Of a stretch of DNA of 64,000 bases, positions 28,377 to 36,320 are shown piece after piece; position 1 is the first letter of the stretch; every line of letters starts with the position of its first letter. Location of the stretch: positions 124,001 through 188,000 of the forward strand of contig JAFEDI010000124.1 of the NCBI GenBank assembly GCA_018241725.1, read 5' to 3'. Source of the DNA: Pseudomonadota bacterium. Its GTDB lineage: Bacteria > Pseudomonadota > Gammaproteobacteria > Burkholderiales > Rhodocyclaceae. A model generated the notes under the pieces. That model searched no databases and had not been told where the DNA came from. It worked only from the letters and a program-made list of their open reading frames with translations. A program made the position numbers and the translations under genes.

Positions 28377-28832
28377 ATGCCCCACCACTTTGACGAACGC
28401 GTCATCCGCTGGCAGCCCTTCGGCGACTTTCCCCATTTCGTCTATGCGATCCTCCAGGTGGACATGCAGCAGCGCATCGCCGATGTGCTGTTCAAGTTCG
28501 CCGCGGGTCAGCAGATCGTCCTGCACCGCCACAAGGCCCTCAACCACACCTTCGTCGTGCAGGGAGAGCATCGCCTTTACGAACTGGACGGCCGCCTGCG
28601 GGAAGTACGCCCGACCGGCAGCTACACGGTGTCGCCGCCCAGCGAAACACCGCACCGGGAAGGCGGCGGCGCCGAAGACTGCATCGTGCTGTTCAGCATG
28701 CGCCCGCAGCCCGGCGAGTTGCTGTACGAAATCCTCGACGATTCCGGCGAGACGATCGCCGAACTGAGCCTGGAAACCCTGCAGGCCCTCTTCGAGGCCG
28801 CTGCCGCCGAAGCGGAGGCGGAGACGGCCTGA
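28377..28832 (+). CDS. Cupin-domain protein
   Basis: A 151-residue single-domain cupin. FAAGQQIVLHRHKALNHTFV holds a His-x-His metal pair and a further His, and GEHRLYELDG with PSETPHREGGG give the second cupin motif with one more His. The C-terminal helix is Ala/Glu-rich. The substrate or ligand is unknown. It lies between a palindromic motif pair upstream and the convergent response regulator gene (3 bp away). If the motif is the regulator's binding site, this gene is a likely target. Confidence 0.75.
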   Translation: MPHHFDERVIRWQPFGDFPHFVYAILQVDMQQRIADVLFKFAAGQQIVLHRHKALNHTFVVQGEHRLYELDGRLREVRPTGSYTVSPPSETPHREGGGAEDCIVLFSMRPQPGELLYEILDDSGETIAELSLETLQALFEAAAAEAEAETA

Positions 28833-28835
28833 GCC

Positions 28836-29471
28836 TCAGATCAGCCCGAGACGCAGCGCCAGCCGGGTCAGTTCGATATCGCTGCGCACGCCGAGCTTGC
28901 TCTTGATCTGGTAGTGACAGTTCTGCACCGTTTTCGAGGAGATCGACAAACGCTCTCCGATCTCCTCGGCACTGCAGCCGTCGAGGAGCAGTCGCAGGAT
29001 CTCGAACTCCCGCGGAGCCAGCTCGGCGAGCGGCTCCCGCGGGCGGTCGACGAGCGCCAGGGCCAGCTCCGGGGCGATGTCAGGGCTGATTACCTGACGC
29101 CGTGCGGCCACCGTGTAAACCGCCTCCACCAGCACCGTCGGCGGGCTGCTCTTGGTTACGTAGCCAAGGGCGCCGGCACGCAGCGCCTGGGTCGCGAACA
29201 AGGGCTCCCGGTGCATGGTGAAGACCAGGATGCGCACGCGGTCGTCACGCTGCACGAGGCGTCGGATCAGCTCCACGCCGCCCATGTCGGGCAAACCCAG
29301 ATCGAGGACCAGCACGTCGGGCTCAAGCGCCCGGAACTGTTCCAGCGCGTCGCGGGCCGTGCCCGCCTCGCCGACGATGCGCAGATCCGGCCGCATCTCG
29401 AGCAGACGGCGATAGCCTTCGCGCACGATGGCATGGTCATCCACCAGCAGCAGGCGAGTGATGTCAGACAT
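28836..29471 (-). CDS. NarL/LuxR-family response regulator
   Basis: A 211-residue regulator. The receiver domain has RLLLVDDHAIVREGYRRLLE, phospho-acceptor Asp in DVLVLDLGLPDMGG, and Lys in GALGYVTKSSPP. The C-terminal LuxR-type helix-turn-helix is LAPREFEILRLLLDGCSAEE followed by IGERLSISSKTVQNCHYQIK. It is paired with the histidine kinase encoded 3 bp upstream. Candidate binding sites are the palindromes at 28233 and 30974 that flank the pair (inference). Confidence 0.92.
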   Translation of the reverse strand: MSDITRLLLVDDHAIVREGYRRLLEMRPDLRIVGEAGTARDALEQFRALEPDVLVLDLGLPDMGGVELIRRLVQRDDRVRILVFTMHREPLFATQALRAGALGYVTKSSPPTVLVEAVYTVAARRQVISPDIAPELALALVDRPREPLAELAPREFEILRLLLDGCSAEEIGERLSISSKTVQNCHYQIKSKLGVRSDIELTRLALRLGLI

Positions 29472-29474
29472 GGG

Positions 29475-30875
29475 CTACCCTTCCTCGTGGCAGGCATCGG
29501 GCGGAAAGATCGCACTCACCCGCATGCCCCGCGGCGCGACCGGCTCCAGCGCGAAGCGCCCGCCGAGGGCTTCAACCCGCTCGTGCATGCCCAGCACCCC
29601 GAGGCCACTGCCGGCCGTATCGCCCTCGCGCGGCGCGCCGTCATCCTCAACCCACAGGCGGCAGCCAGCCGCGTCCAGCTGCAGGCGCACCGCCACCTTT
29701 TCCGGATCGCCGTGGCGCAATGCATTGGTGAGGCTCTCCTGCACGATACGATATAGGCTGACCGTGAGGCCGTCGGGCAGATCGTCCACTGCCCCGTCAA
29801 TGTCCAGCGTGAAAGCGCAGTCAGGCCGCCGACGGCGCCAGCCTGCCAGCAACTGCTCAAGCGCCGCCTGCAGACCGAACTCCTCCAGCCCCACGGGCCG
29901 CAGCTGGTGCAGGATGCCCTGCAGGCTCTCCATCATGTGGCCGGTGACCGATGCGATAGCCTGGGCGGCAGGCAGCAGATCCGGACGGGAGTTCTCCACC
30001 GCGGCGCTGACATAGGCGGCCTCGGCGCCGATGGAGGCCAGGCACTGGCCGAACTCGTCATGGAGCTCCCGCGCCAGGTGGCGGCGCTCCTCTTCCCGCA
30101 CCGTCAGCAGACGCAGGGCCAGCTGACGCTGGCCGGCCAGGGTCTGCTGCAGGCGTGCCACCAGGTGATCGAAGCCGCTGGCGATAAGGCGCAGCTCCAC
30201 CAGCCGCGGGCGCGGCATGCGCGCCGCCAGGTCACCGGCCTGCAGACGCCCGAGCACTGCCAGGATCTCCTGCGCCGGCCCCAGCGCACGGCGTACCGGC
30301 AGGTAGACCAGCAGGTTCAGCACCAGGATGCCGATGGTCATGCCCAGCACGGTGCGGATCTGGTCCCACACCGCGTTTGCCTCGCTATCCAGGTTGGGGG
30401 TGACGACGAACTCGCCTACCTTCACGCCCGGATACTGGCCGATCACCCCACGGAACGCGATGTCCGGCCCGGTCAAGGCTGCCAGCAAGCCGCGCAGCAG
30501 GATCGGCGCCTCCGCCCCGTCGCCGAAGCAGCGGTGCACCACCGGCCGCTTGTAGATGTCCTCCACTGCCACGCAGATACCCAGCAGCGGCCCGATGCCG
30601 TCGAGGGACGAGAGGTCCAGGCCGTCCAGGCTACGCCGGAATACATCCCGCGGCTGCGCCGCCTCGCTGGCCAGCAGGCGCTCCACGGCACCACCCGCCC
30701 GCTCGATATGGGCCCGCATGCGCGCCTCGGCCCGCTGCAGCACCACCGCGCTGGCCAGCAGCCCGATCACCACCGCGAACAGACTGACCCGCAGCAACAG
30801 CGTGCGCTTCAGGTCCACGCTGTGCTCATGCCCCTCGTCCATCGCCACGGCCGGACGGCCCATATACGTCTCCAT
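29475..30875 (-). CDS. NarX/UhpB-type sensor histidine kinase
   Basis: A 466-residue inner membrane kinase. One helix near residue 30 ([20 protein letters not shown]) and one near 180 ([17 protein letters not shown]) flank a ~125-residue periplasmic domain with two Cys ([10 protein letters not shown] and VVHRCFGDG). A HAMP domain follows, then the HisKA_3 box [17 protein letters not shown] with the phospho-His, and an HATPase domain ([34 protein letters not shown]). It signals to the NarL-type regulator 3 bp downstream. The signal is unknown. Confidence 0.92.
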   Translation of the reverse strand: METYMGRPAVAMDEGHEHSVDLKRTLLLRVSLFAVVIGLLASAVVLQRAEARMRAHIERAGGAVERLLASEAAQPRDVFRRSLDGLDLSSLDGIGPLLGICVAVEDIYKRPVVHRCFGDGAEAPILLRGLLAALTGPDIAFRGVIGQYPGVKVGEFVVTPNLDSEANAVWDQIRTVLGMTIGILVLNLLVYLPVRRALGPAQEILAVLGRLQAGDLAARMPRPRLVELRLIASGFDHLVARLQQTLAGQRQLALRLLTVREEERRHLARELHDEFGQCLASIGAEAAYVSAAVENSRPDLLPAAQAIASVTGHMMESLQGILHQLRPVGLEEFGLQAALEQLLAGWRRRRPDCAFTLDIDGAVDDLPDGLTVSLYRIVQESLTNALRHGDPEKVAVRLQLDAAGCRLWVEDDGAPREGDTAGSGLGVLGMHERVEALGGRFALEPVAPRGMRVSAIFPPDACHEEG

Positions 30876-30973
30876 CCTTCCCCTCAGGCCTGCGCAGCCA
30901 TACCATAGTGAAACAGTCGGATTTTATAAAACACGTGGCCCGAGCCGCGGTCCCGCAGATTACCCGAACCCCC

Positions 30974-30990
30974 GTGGGCAAATTGCCCGA
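30974..30990. promoter_or_regulatory. 17-bp palindromic motif upstream of selO and the kinase gene
   Basis: GTGGGCAAATTGCCCGA, identical over 17 bases to 28233-28249. It sits 9 bp before the selO start codon, in the divergent region shared with the histidine kinase gene. Here it would block or overlap the selO ribosome-binding region, which suggests repression or a leader element. Confidence 0.6.
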
Positions 30991-30999
30991 ACAGAGACC

Positions 31000-32496
31000 A
31001 TGCACACCCTCGAGACCCTGCCCTTCGACAACGCCTTCGCGCGGCTGCCCGCCGCCTTCTACACACGCCTGCCGCCGCAGCCGCTGCCCGATCCCTATCT
31101 GGTCGCCGCAAGCCCGTCCGCGGCCACACTGATCGGCCTCTCGGAGGGCGAACTGGCACGCCCCGAGTTCGCCGAGTTCTTCGCCGGCAACCGCCTGCTG
31201 CCTGGCAGTGAGCCCCTCGCCGCGGTGTATTCCGGCCACCAGTTCGGCGTATGGGCCGGCCAGCTCGGCGACGGCCGCGCCCACCTGCTCGGCGAAGTGG
31301 CCATTGGCCTGACAGACACCGCCAGCGGCTGGGAGATCCAGCTCAAGGGCGCCGGCCAGACGCCCTACTCCCGCTTCGCCGACGGACGCGCAGTGCTGCG
31401 TTCGAGCATCCGCGAGTTCCTCTGTTCGGAGGCCATGGCCGGCCTCGGCATCCCCACCACGCGCGCGCTGGCGGTGGTCGGCTCGAACGCGCCGGTGCGC
31501 CGGGAAAGCATCGAAACCGCCGCCGTGGTGACGCGGCTGGCGCCGAGCTTCATCCGCTTCGGCTCCTTCGAGCACTGGGCCGCCAACCGCAAACTGGACG
31601 AACTGCGCCAGCTCGCCGACTACGTGATCGACCGCTTCCGCCCCGAATGCCGGGACGCCGCCAATCCCTACGAAGCCCTGCTGCGCGACGTCGGCCGGCG
31701 CACCGGCGAGCTGATCGCCCGCTGGCAGACGGTGGGCTTCATGCACGGAGTGATGAACACCGACAACATGTCCATCCTCGGCCTGACCCTCGACTACGGC
31801 CCCTTCGGCTTCATGGACGCCTTCGACGCCAACCACATCTGCAACCATTCCGACGATCACGGCCGCTACAGCTACAAGGCGCAGCCGCAGATCGGCCACT
31901 GGAACCTCTACGCCCTCGGCCGCGCGCTGGCCCCACTGATCGGCGAGGCCGCCGCAGTGCAGGCCGCCATCGAGGAGAGCTACACACCGGTGTTCGAGCA
32001 GCAGTTCTTCGCGCAGTTCGGCGCCAAGCTGGGCTTCGCCGAAATCCGCCCGGGCGACGAAGACTTCATCGGCGACACCTTCCAGCTGCTCCAGCAGCAG
32101 CACCCGGATTTCACGCTGTTCTTCCGCAATCTGGGCCGCCTGCCGGCTCAGGTGGACGAAGCCGGGCGGGCCGCCGCCGACGCGCCGCTGCGTGACCTGC
32201 TGATCGATAGGGATGCCGGCGACGCGTGGATCGCCCAATGGCGGGCGCGCATCGCCGCCGACGGACGCCCCGACGCCGAACGCCAGGCCGCCATGGACGC
32301 CGTCAATCCCAAGTACGTGCTGCGCAACTGGATCGCCGAAGGGGCGATCCGTGCCGCGCAGGCCGGCGATTTCAGCGAAGTGCGCAGCGTACTGGCCTGC
32401 CTGTCGCGCCCCTTCGACGCTCAGCCGGAATACGAACGTTTCGCCGCGCCGCCGCCGGACTGGGCGGAAGGTCTGGCGGTGAGCTGTTCGAGCTGA
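31000..32496 (+). CDS. selO: Protein adenylyltransferase SelO (YdiU family)
   Basis: A 498-residue pseudokinase-fold enzyme that AMPylates proteins, known to act in redox stress. Visible marks are [40 protein letters not shown], the metal-binding [13 protein letters not shown], and [20 protein letters not shown]. It ends in Cys-Ser-Ser (AVSCSS); in animal SelO the equivalent Cys is selenocysteine, and bacterial forms use Cys. ATG 31000 fits the family start ([14 protein letters not shown]). It is divergent from the two-component system, with a palindromic motif just upstream. Confidence 0.93.
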   Translation: MHTLETLPFDNAFARLPAAFYTRLPPQPLPDPYLVAASPSAATLIGLSEGELARPEFAEFFAGNRLLPGSEPLAAVYSGHQFGVWAGQLGDGRAHLLGEVAIGLTDTASGWEIQLKGAGQTPYSRFADGRAVLRSSIREFLCSEAMAGLGIPTTRALAVVGSNAPVRRESIETAAVVTRLAPSFIRFGSFEHWAANRKLDELRQLADYVIDRFRPECRDAANPYEALLRDVGRRTGELIARWQTVGFMHGVMNTDNMSILGLTLDYGPFGFMDAFDANHICNHSDDHGRYSYKAQPQIGHWNLYALGRALAPLIGEAAAVQAAIEESYTPVFEQQFFAQFGAKLGFAEIRPGDEDFIGDTFQLLQQQHPDFTLFFRNLGRLPAQVDEAGRAAADAPLRDLLIDRDAGDAWIAQWRARIAADGRPDAERQAAMDAVNPKYVLRNWIAEGAIRAAQAGDFSEVRSVLACLSRPFDAQPEYERFAAPPPDWAEGLAVSCSS

Positions 32497-32502
32497 CCCC
32501 GA

Positions 32503-32997
32503 TCAGACCGGGAAGACCCAGCCGCCGTGGCTGCCCGCCACGGCGCCGAGCACCACGATCAAGCTCACGCTCAGGAGCACCACGTGCACGCGCTGGATGC
32601 GTGCCATCGTGCCCAGCGGGTCGCGCCGGGCACTTGCCCGGAAAGCCTTGTGCAGCACGAAGGGTTCGAGGATGAAGAGCATCGCCGCGAACAGGGTCCA
32701 CACGATCACCATGCCGTGCATCCACCACCAATTGGCCGGGTCGGCAAAGCGCGAACCGACACCCAGCCGCCATACCAGCCAGGCCCCCGACGCACCGGCC
32801 AGCAGCACGCTCCAGCGGGCGATCCCGGCGAAACGGTGCTCCAGCCGCTCGAACAGTTCGAGCTGGGCCTGCGGCTCGGCCAGAGCCCGGCAGGCTGGCA
32901 GCAGCACCAGCGTCACAAAGGCCACACCGCCGATCCACAGTAGTACCGCCAGCACGTGCAGCGCACGGGCGATGGCGAAATCGTTGAAGCCACTCAC
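32503..32997 (-). CDS. CopD-like four-helix integral membrane protein
   Basis: A 164-residue protein with four membrane helices (ARALHVLAVLLWIGGVAFVT, WSVLLAGASGAWLVW, MHGMVIVWTLFAAMLFILEP, VVLLSVSLIVVLGAVAGS). Conserved His residues in helices 1 and 3 (LHVL and WWWMHGM) could bind heme or copper, as in CopD/cytochrome b-like families. Its ATG overlaps the ferredoxin gene's stop by 4 bp, so it belongs to that three-gene module. Confidence 0.7.
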   Translation of the reverse strand: MSGFNDFAIARALHVLAVLLWIGGVAFVTLVLLPACRALAEPQAQLELFERLEHRFAGIARWSVLLAGASGAWLVWRLGVGSRFADPANWWWMHGMVIVWTLFAAMLFILEPFVLHKAFRASARRDPLGTMARIQRVHVVLLSVSLIVVLGAVAGSHGGWVFPV

Positions 32998-33986
32998 AGG
33001 TTCTTCCTTTCCGGTTTCGGCGCGCTGAAGGCCGCCTCGTTATGCCGTGCCGCCTCGCCGCTGACCCATTGCAGCAAGGGGCCGCGGGGGTTGTCGCGCT
33101 GGGTCGTCTCACAAGCGCTGACGCACTGGGCGCACTGGGTGCAGGTGAACATCGCGCGCTTGATGTTGCGCGGCTTCAGGCGCATCGGGCAGACATGGTC
33201 GCAGGCGCTGTAGCAGCTCGCGCAGTCGGCGGCCCGCTCGCGCTCGAAGCCGACCACCATCGCCGCCTTGTTGCCCATCCAGGCCAGGCTCTGGAACAGG
33301 CCGACCGCGCAGGCATAGCGGCAGAACAGATGGCGCGCGAACAGGAACTCCGCCGACAGTACCAGCGTGCCGGCGGTGATGAAGATGAATTCGTTGCGGC
33401 TCGGCGCCAGTACCAGCAAGTGTCCGTACACCTGGAAAGGCGGCAGCAGGTAGGTGAGCAGTACCACCGCCCACACGAAGGCGAAGCCCACCGCCAGCGG
33501 CACGGTCACCAGCCACCACAGGCGGTCGTAGCGGACCGGCGTGCCGTCTGGTTCCCACGGGGGCAGCTCACGAGCCTCCCACACGCTGGGGCGACCGATG
33601 GCGCGGCGCATGAAGCCATTGATGGTTTCCACCACCGAGAAATGCGGACACAACCAGCCGCAGTACAGCCGCCCCCAGCGCCAGGCCACGCCGATCAGCA
33701 CAGCACCGACAGCGAGGATCGGCAGCAACACCCGCCCGATGACCCGCAGCACCACCCCCAGCGCATCGACGTGGCCAGCCGAGAAATCTTCCAGGCCGGC
33801 GTGCCACTCAAAGCCAAAGAGCCAGGCGTGCCCCGCCACCAGGTCATAGCGCAGCAGATTGAACACCGGAGCCAGCACGAACAGCACGAAGAAGCCGCCT
33901 TGGGCCCAGCGCCGCAGACGCTGTCGGCCTCCGTCTGGCCGCACCGTGCTGACCGGGTGGATCGGGATCACACGAGGCGTTGCCAT
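32994..33986 (-). CDS. NapH/NosR-like membrane-bound 4Fe-4S protein
   Basis: A 330-residue protein with about five membrane helices and a C-terminal double ferredoxin motif: CASCYSACDHVCPMRLKP and CTQCAQCVSACETTQ. Two further CxxxCP-like sites lie after membrane helices (YCGWLCPHFSVVE and CRYACAVGLFQSL), as in NapH, NosR and CcoG, which pass electrons between the quinone pool and periplasmic or cytoplasmic partners. No nap, nos or cco genes are near, so the partner is unknown. ATG 33986 shares one base with the upstream gene's stop. Confidence 0.82.
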   Translation of the reverse strand: MATPRVIPIHPVSTVRPDGGRQRLRRWAQGGFFVLFVLAPVFNLLRYDLVAGHAWLFGFEWHAGLEDFSAGHVDALGVVLRVIGRVLLPILAVGAVLIGVAWRWGRLYCGWLCPHFSVVETINGFMRRAIGRPSVWEARELPPWEPDGTPVRYDRLWWLVTVPLAVGFAFVWAVVLLTYLLPPFQVYGHLLVLAPSRNEFIFITAGTLVLSAEFLFARHLFCRYACAVGLFQSLAWMGNKAAMVVGFERERAADCASCYSACDHVCPMRLKPRNIKRAMFTCTQCAQCVSACETTQRDNPRGPLLQWVSGEAARHNEAAFSAPKPERKNL

Positions 33987-34375
33987 CAACGGGGGCCGAT
34001 CAGGGGAAAACGGAAGGGTTTGCCCGCCAGCGCCTTGGCGAGGCCAATGGCCCCACAGAAGATCAGCGTGGAATGGCAGGTCGTGAAATAGAGGATCACG
34101 ATCACCCAGGTGGCCGGCGAACCGTAGCCGCCGGCGAGGATGATCGCCCCGTTGGCGACCACCAGCAGCACGCCGGCCCACAGGCTGGCGGCCACGGTCT
34201 GGCTCAGGTGCCCACGGGCCAGCTCGGGCGCCCGCCGATGCTCACGGAACCACAGCGCCAGCAGCGCGATGAAAGCAATGCCCGGCACGATCATCAGATT
34301 GGCCAGGTACAGAGCCTCTGCCGCGACGGCGATCTCGCGGCCTGGGATATTGAAGTCGAGCTCGGAACTGGCCAT
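33986..34375 (-). CDS. Four-helix membrane protein of the ferredoxin module
   Basis: A 129-residue membrane protein with four helices (LANLMIVPGIAFIALLAL, VAASLWAGVLLVVANGAIIL, TWVIVILYFTTCHSTLIFCG are the clearest) and a basic cytoplasmic loop (REHRRAPELARGH). I do not recognise the family. It leads a tightly packed operon with the NapH-like ferredoxin and CopD-like proteins, so it probably forms part of the same membrane electron-transfer complex. Confidence 0.65.
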   Translation of the reverse strand: MASSELDFNIPGREIAVAAEALYLANLMIVPGIAFIALLALWFREHRRAPELARGHLSQTVAASLWAGVLLVVANGAIILAGGYGSPATWVIVILYFTTCHSTLIFCGAIGLAKALAGKPFRFPLIGPR

Positions 34376-34443
34376 GGCATCCTCAGCTTAGCCATCCCCT
34401 GCCGCCGCGTACTTGATGCGGCGCAAGTGCGGTTGCGCCCGCC

Positions 34444-34953
34444 TCAGATCACCTCGAGCAGCAGGCGGCGCAGTTGTTCGGCCTCCCGCCGGCCGTCGCG
34501 GGAGCTGACGATGGCGTAATACCACTCATCGAACAGCTCGCGCAGTGCGGCCGGACTGGCGGCCGCGTCGATACGGTTCTGCAGCGAACTGGTCCCCACC
34601 GCGCCAATGAAGGTATTGAGGGTGTTGACCATGAAGTTGCGGGCTTTTCTGAAACGCTGCGGGTCATCCCCCGGGGGATGCAGGCGAAAGGCCGTCAGTG
34701 GAGGTTGCTGTGGTGGCGGGGCCTGGCGCACGCCGTCCGGCCCGATGGCCTCCACCATCCCGATGTAGCCCTCTTCCTCGAGCATGCCGAGGGTGTGCTC
34801 CAGATCGTCCGACTGCAGCAGGCCGCGCAGGTCCTCGACCGTACGCTTCCCATCCACGAAGATCAGCAGACGACGCACCCGTGGGCTGAAGCCGGCAGCC
34901 CGGCGCTCGATCTCCTCGTACCCCTTCAGGGTCTTGGCAAAAATGACGCTCAT
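34444..34953 (-). CDS. Conserved hypothetical protein
   Basis: A 169-residue soluble protein. The N-terminal ~75 residues (KGYEEIERRAAGFSPRVRRL, LIFVDGKRTVEDL, LEHTLGMLEEEGYIGMVEAI) look like a winged-helix-type module. A Pro/Gln-rich hinge (APPPQQPPLTAF) leads to a helical C-terminal domain (FMVNTLNTFIGAVGTSSLQN). The function is unknown. The start at 34953 has GGAGGAGAT just upstream. It stands alone between the ferredoxin module and the ADP-ribosylglycohydrolase gene. Confidence 0.65.
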   Translation of the reverse strand: MSVIFAKTLKGYEEIERRAAGFSPRVRRLLIFVDGKRTVEDLRGLLQSDDLEHTLGMLEEEGYIGMVEAIGPDGVRQAPPPQQPPLTAFRLHPPGDDPQRFRKARNFMVNTLNTFIGAVGTSSLQNRIDAAASPAALRELFDEWYYAIVSSRDGRREAEQLRRLLLEVI

Positions 34954-35105
34954 CCCTATCTCCTCCACATGGCCCGCGTATCCCGGGCCTTCATGTCCGA
35001 TCCGCGCAGCATTGTAACGACATTGGAATGAGCCGGGCAGCCGGCCCTCACCGGGGACGTCCGCCGAGAGCCGGAATATGCGGGGCATACGCCGGACATA
35101 CGCGG

Positions 35106-36191
35106 CTAAGTCCCCACGATGACCTGAACGGCCAGGCGGCGGGCCTGCTCGAGCAGCTCGGTCCCGTTCTCCAGGCCGTCGATGAAGCGCTGGGGAATGC
35201 CCGACAAGCCGCTCTGGGCGCCGGCCAGAGCACCGGTGAGGATGGCTCGGGCCTGGTTCTGGCCACCGCCGTTCACCGCATGCAGCACCGCCGATTCGAA
35301 ATCGTCCGGAAAGCGGGCGGCCAGGTAATAGGCGGCAGGGAACTGGTGATACACCGCGCAAGGCAATCCATAGACCAGCGACACCTTCCACGCAGGCTCG
35401 ATGCGGATGGACGGATCACGTGCGGCCCGCGCGGTGTCGGACGGCCCGAGCAGGGCGTCCGGGGACGGGAAGCGTCCGGCCACCGGCGCCTCCTCGGCAT
35501 CCGGATGAGGCGCCTGCAGCGCGCCGCGGGTCACCGAGTGGAATGGCAGCAACCCGTTCTTCACGCGGGCCATCAGGCGGCCCGACAGCTGTTCGTCCAG
35601 CGCATAGCCTTCGACGAGCATGCCGAGCACGGCCCCGAAAGCCACGGTCATCGCCACCACGGTGCCATCGGTCTGCGTCAGTACGGTGTTGCGCGTCACC
35701 GCCGACGCCAGTTCGGCAGGCCGCAACGCATAGCGTACGGCGATCGCCAGCGTCCGCTCAGCCGCCTCGGTGGTATCCGCATTGCCGCCGCAATGGCCCC
35801 ACGCCAGCCCCTGCCCGACGCGCCGGCGCCAGGCCTCGCGGATCGACTGGCTGGTATAGCCGCCAGGGCCGTGCATCGGCGTACCATCGATCAGCGGGAA
35901 GAAATCCTCATCCATGCGCCGGCAGAAGTCGGCTTCGTCATACCCACCCCTCTCCACCAGCGAATCCAGCGTCAGCGCCAGCAACACCCCGGCCTGGGAT
36001 GGCTGGCCGGCCGCCAGCCCGGCGTGATAGCGGCCGGGGCGCGGCGTCGTGTAGGTATCGATCCAGTTGCCATAGTCTGCACGCAGGGCATCCAGGTCGT
36101 AGTACCAGTGAGGGCCGAGAGCCAGTGCATCGCCGATGAAGGCCCCCATCAGGGCTCCGACGGCACGATCCTGCAGGGATTGAGCGGACAT
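35106..36191 (-). CDS. ADP-ribosylglycohydrolase family protein
   Basis: A 361-residue protein of the ARH/DraG superfamily. The opening RAVGALMGAFIGDALALGPH and a late VNGGGQNQARAILTGALAGA are the two metal-site regions; in active DraG-type enzymes the second reads GGDTDT/NA, here GGQNQARA, so the di-metal site is altered. Another mark is GPGGYTSQSIREAW. It may cleave ADP-ribose from proteins or small molecules, or may be a divergent member with another substrate. No nif or draT genes are present. Confidence 0.75.
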   Translation of the reverse strand: MSAQSLQDRAVGALMGAFIGDALALGPHWYYDLDALRADYGNWIDTYTTPRPGRYHAGLAAGQPSQAGVLLALTLDSLVERGGYDEADFCRRMDEDFFPLIDGTPMHGPGGYTSQSIREAWRRRVGQGLAWGHCGGNADTTEAAERTLAIAVRYALRPAELASAVTRNTVLTQTDGTVVAMTVAFGAVLGMLVEGYALDEQLSGRLMARVKNGLLPFHSVTRGALQAPHPDAEEAPVAGRFPSPDALLGPSDTARAARDPSIRIEPAWKVSLVYGLPCAVYHQFPAAYYLAARFPDDFESAVLHAVNGGGQNQARAILTGALAGAQSGLSGIPQRFIDGLENGTELLEQARRLAVQVIVGT

Positions 36192-36320
36192 GCGAACCTC
36201 CGGAAGAATTGACGCAGATCATTCGGGCGCCGGGAAAAGCGAAGCGCGTGCAATTCGATGATGGCCGGCGCGCAGTGGAGTGATTATGCTAGCGGCAGCG
36301 CATGACACAAGGCCCGCCCG

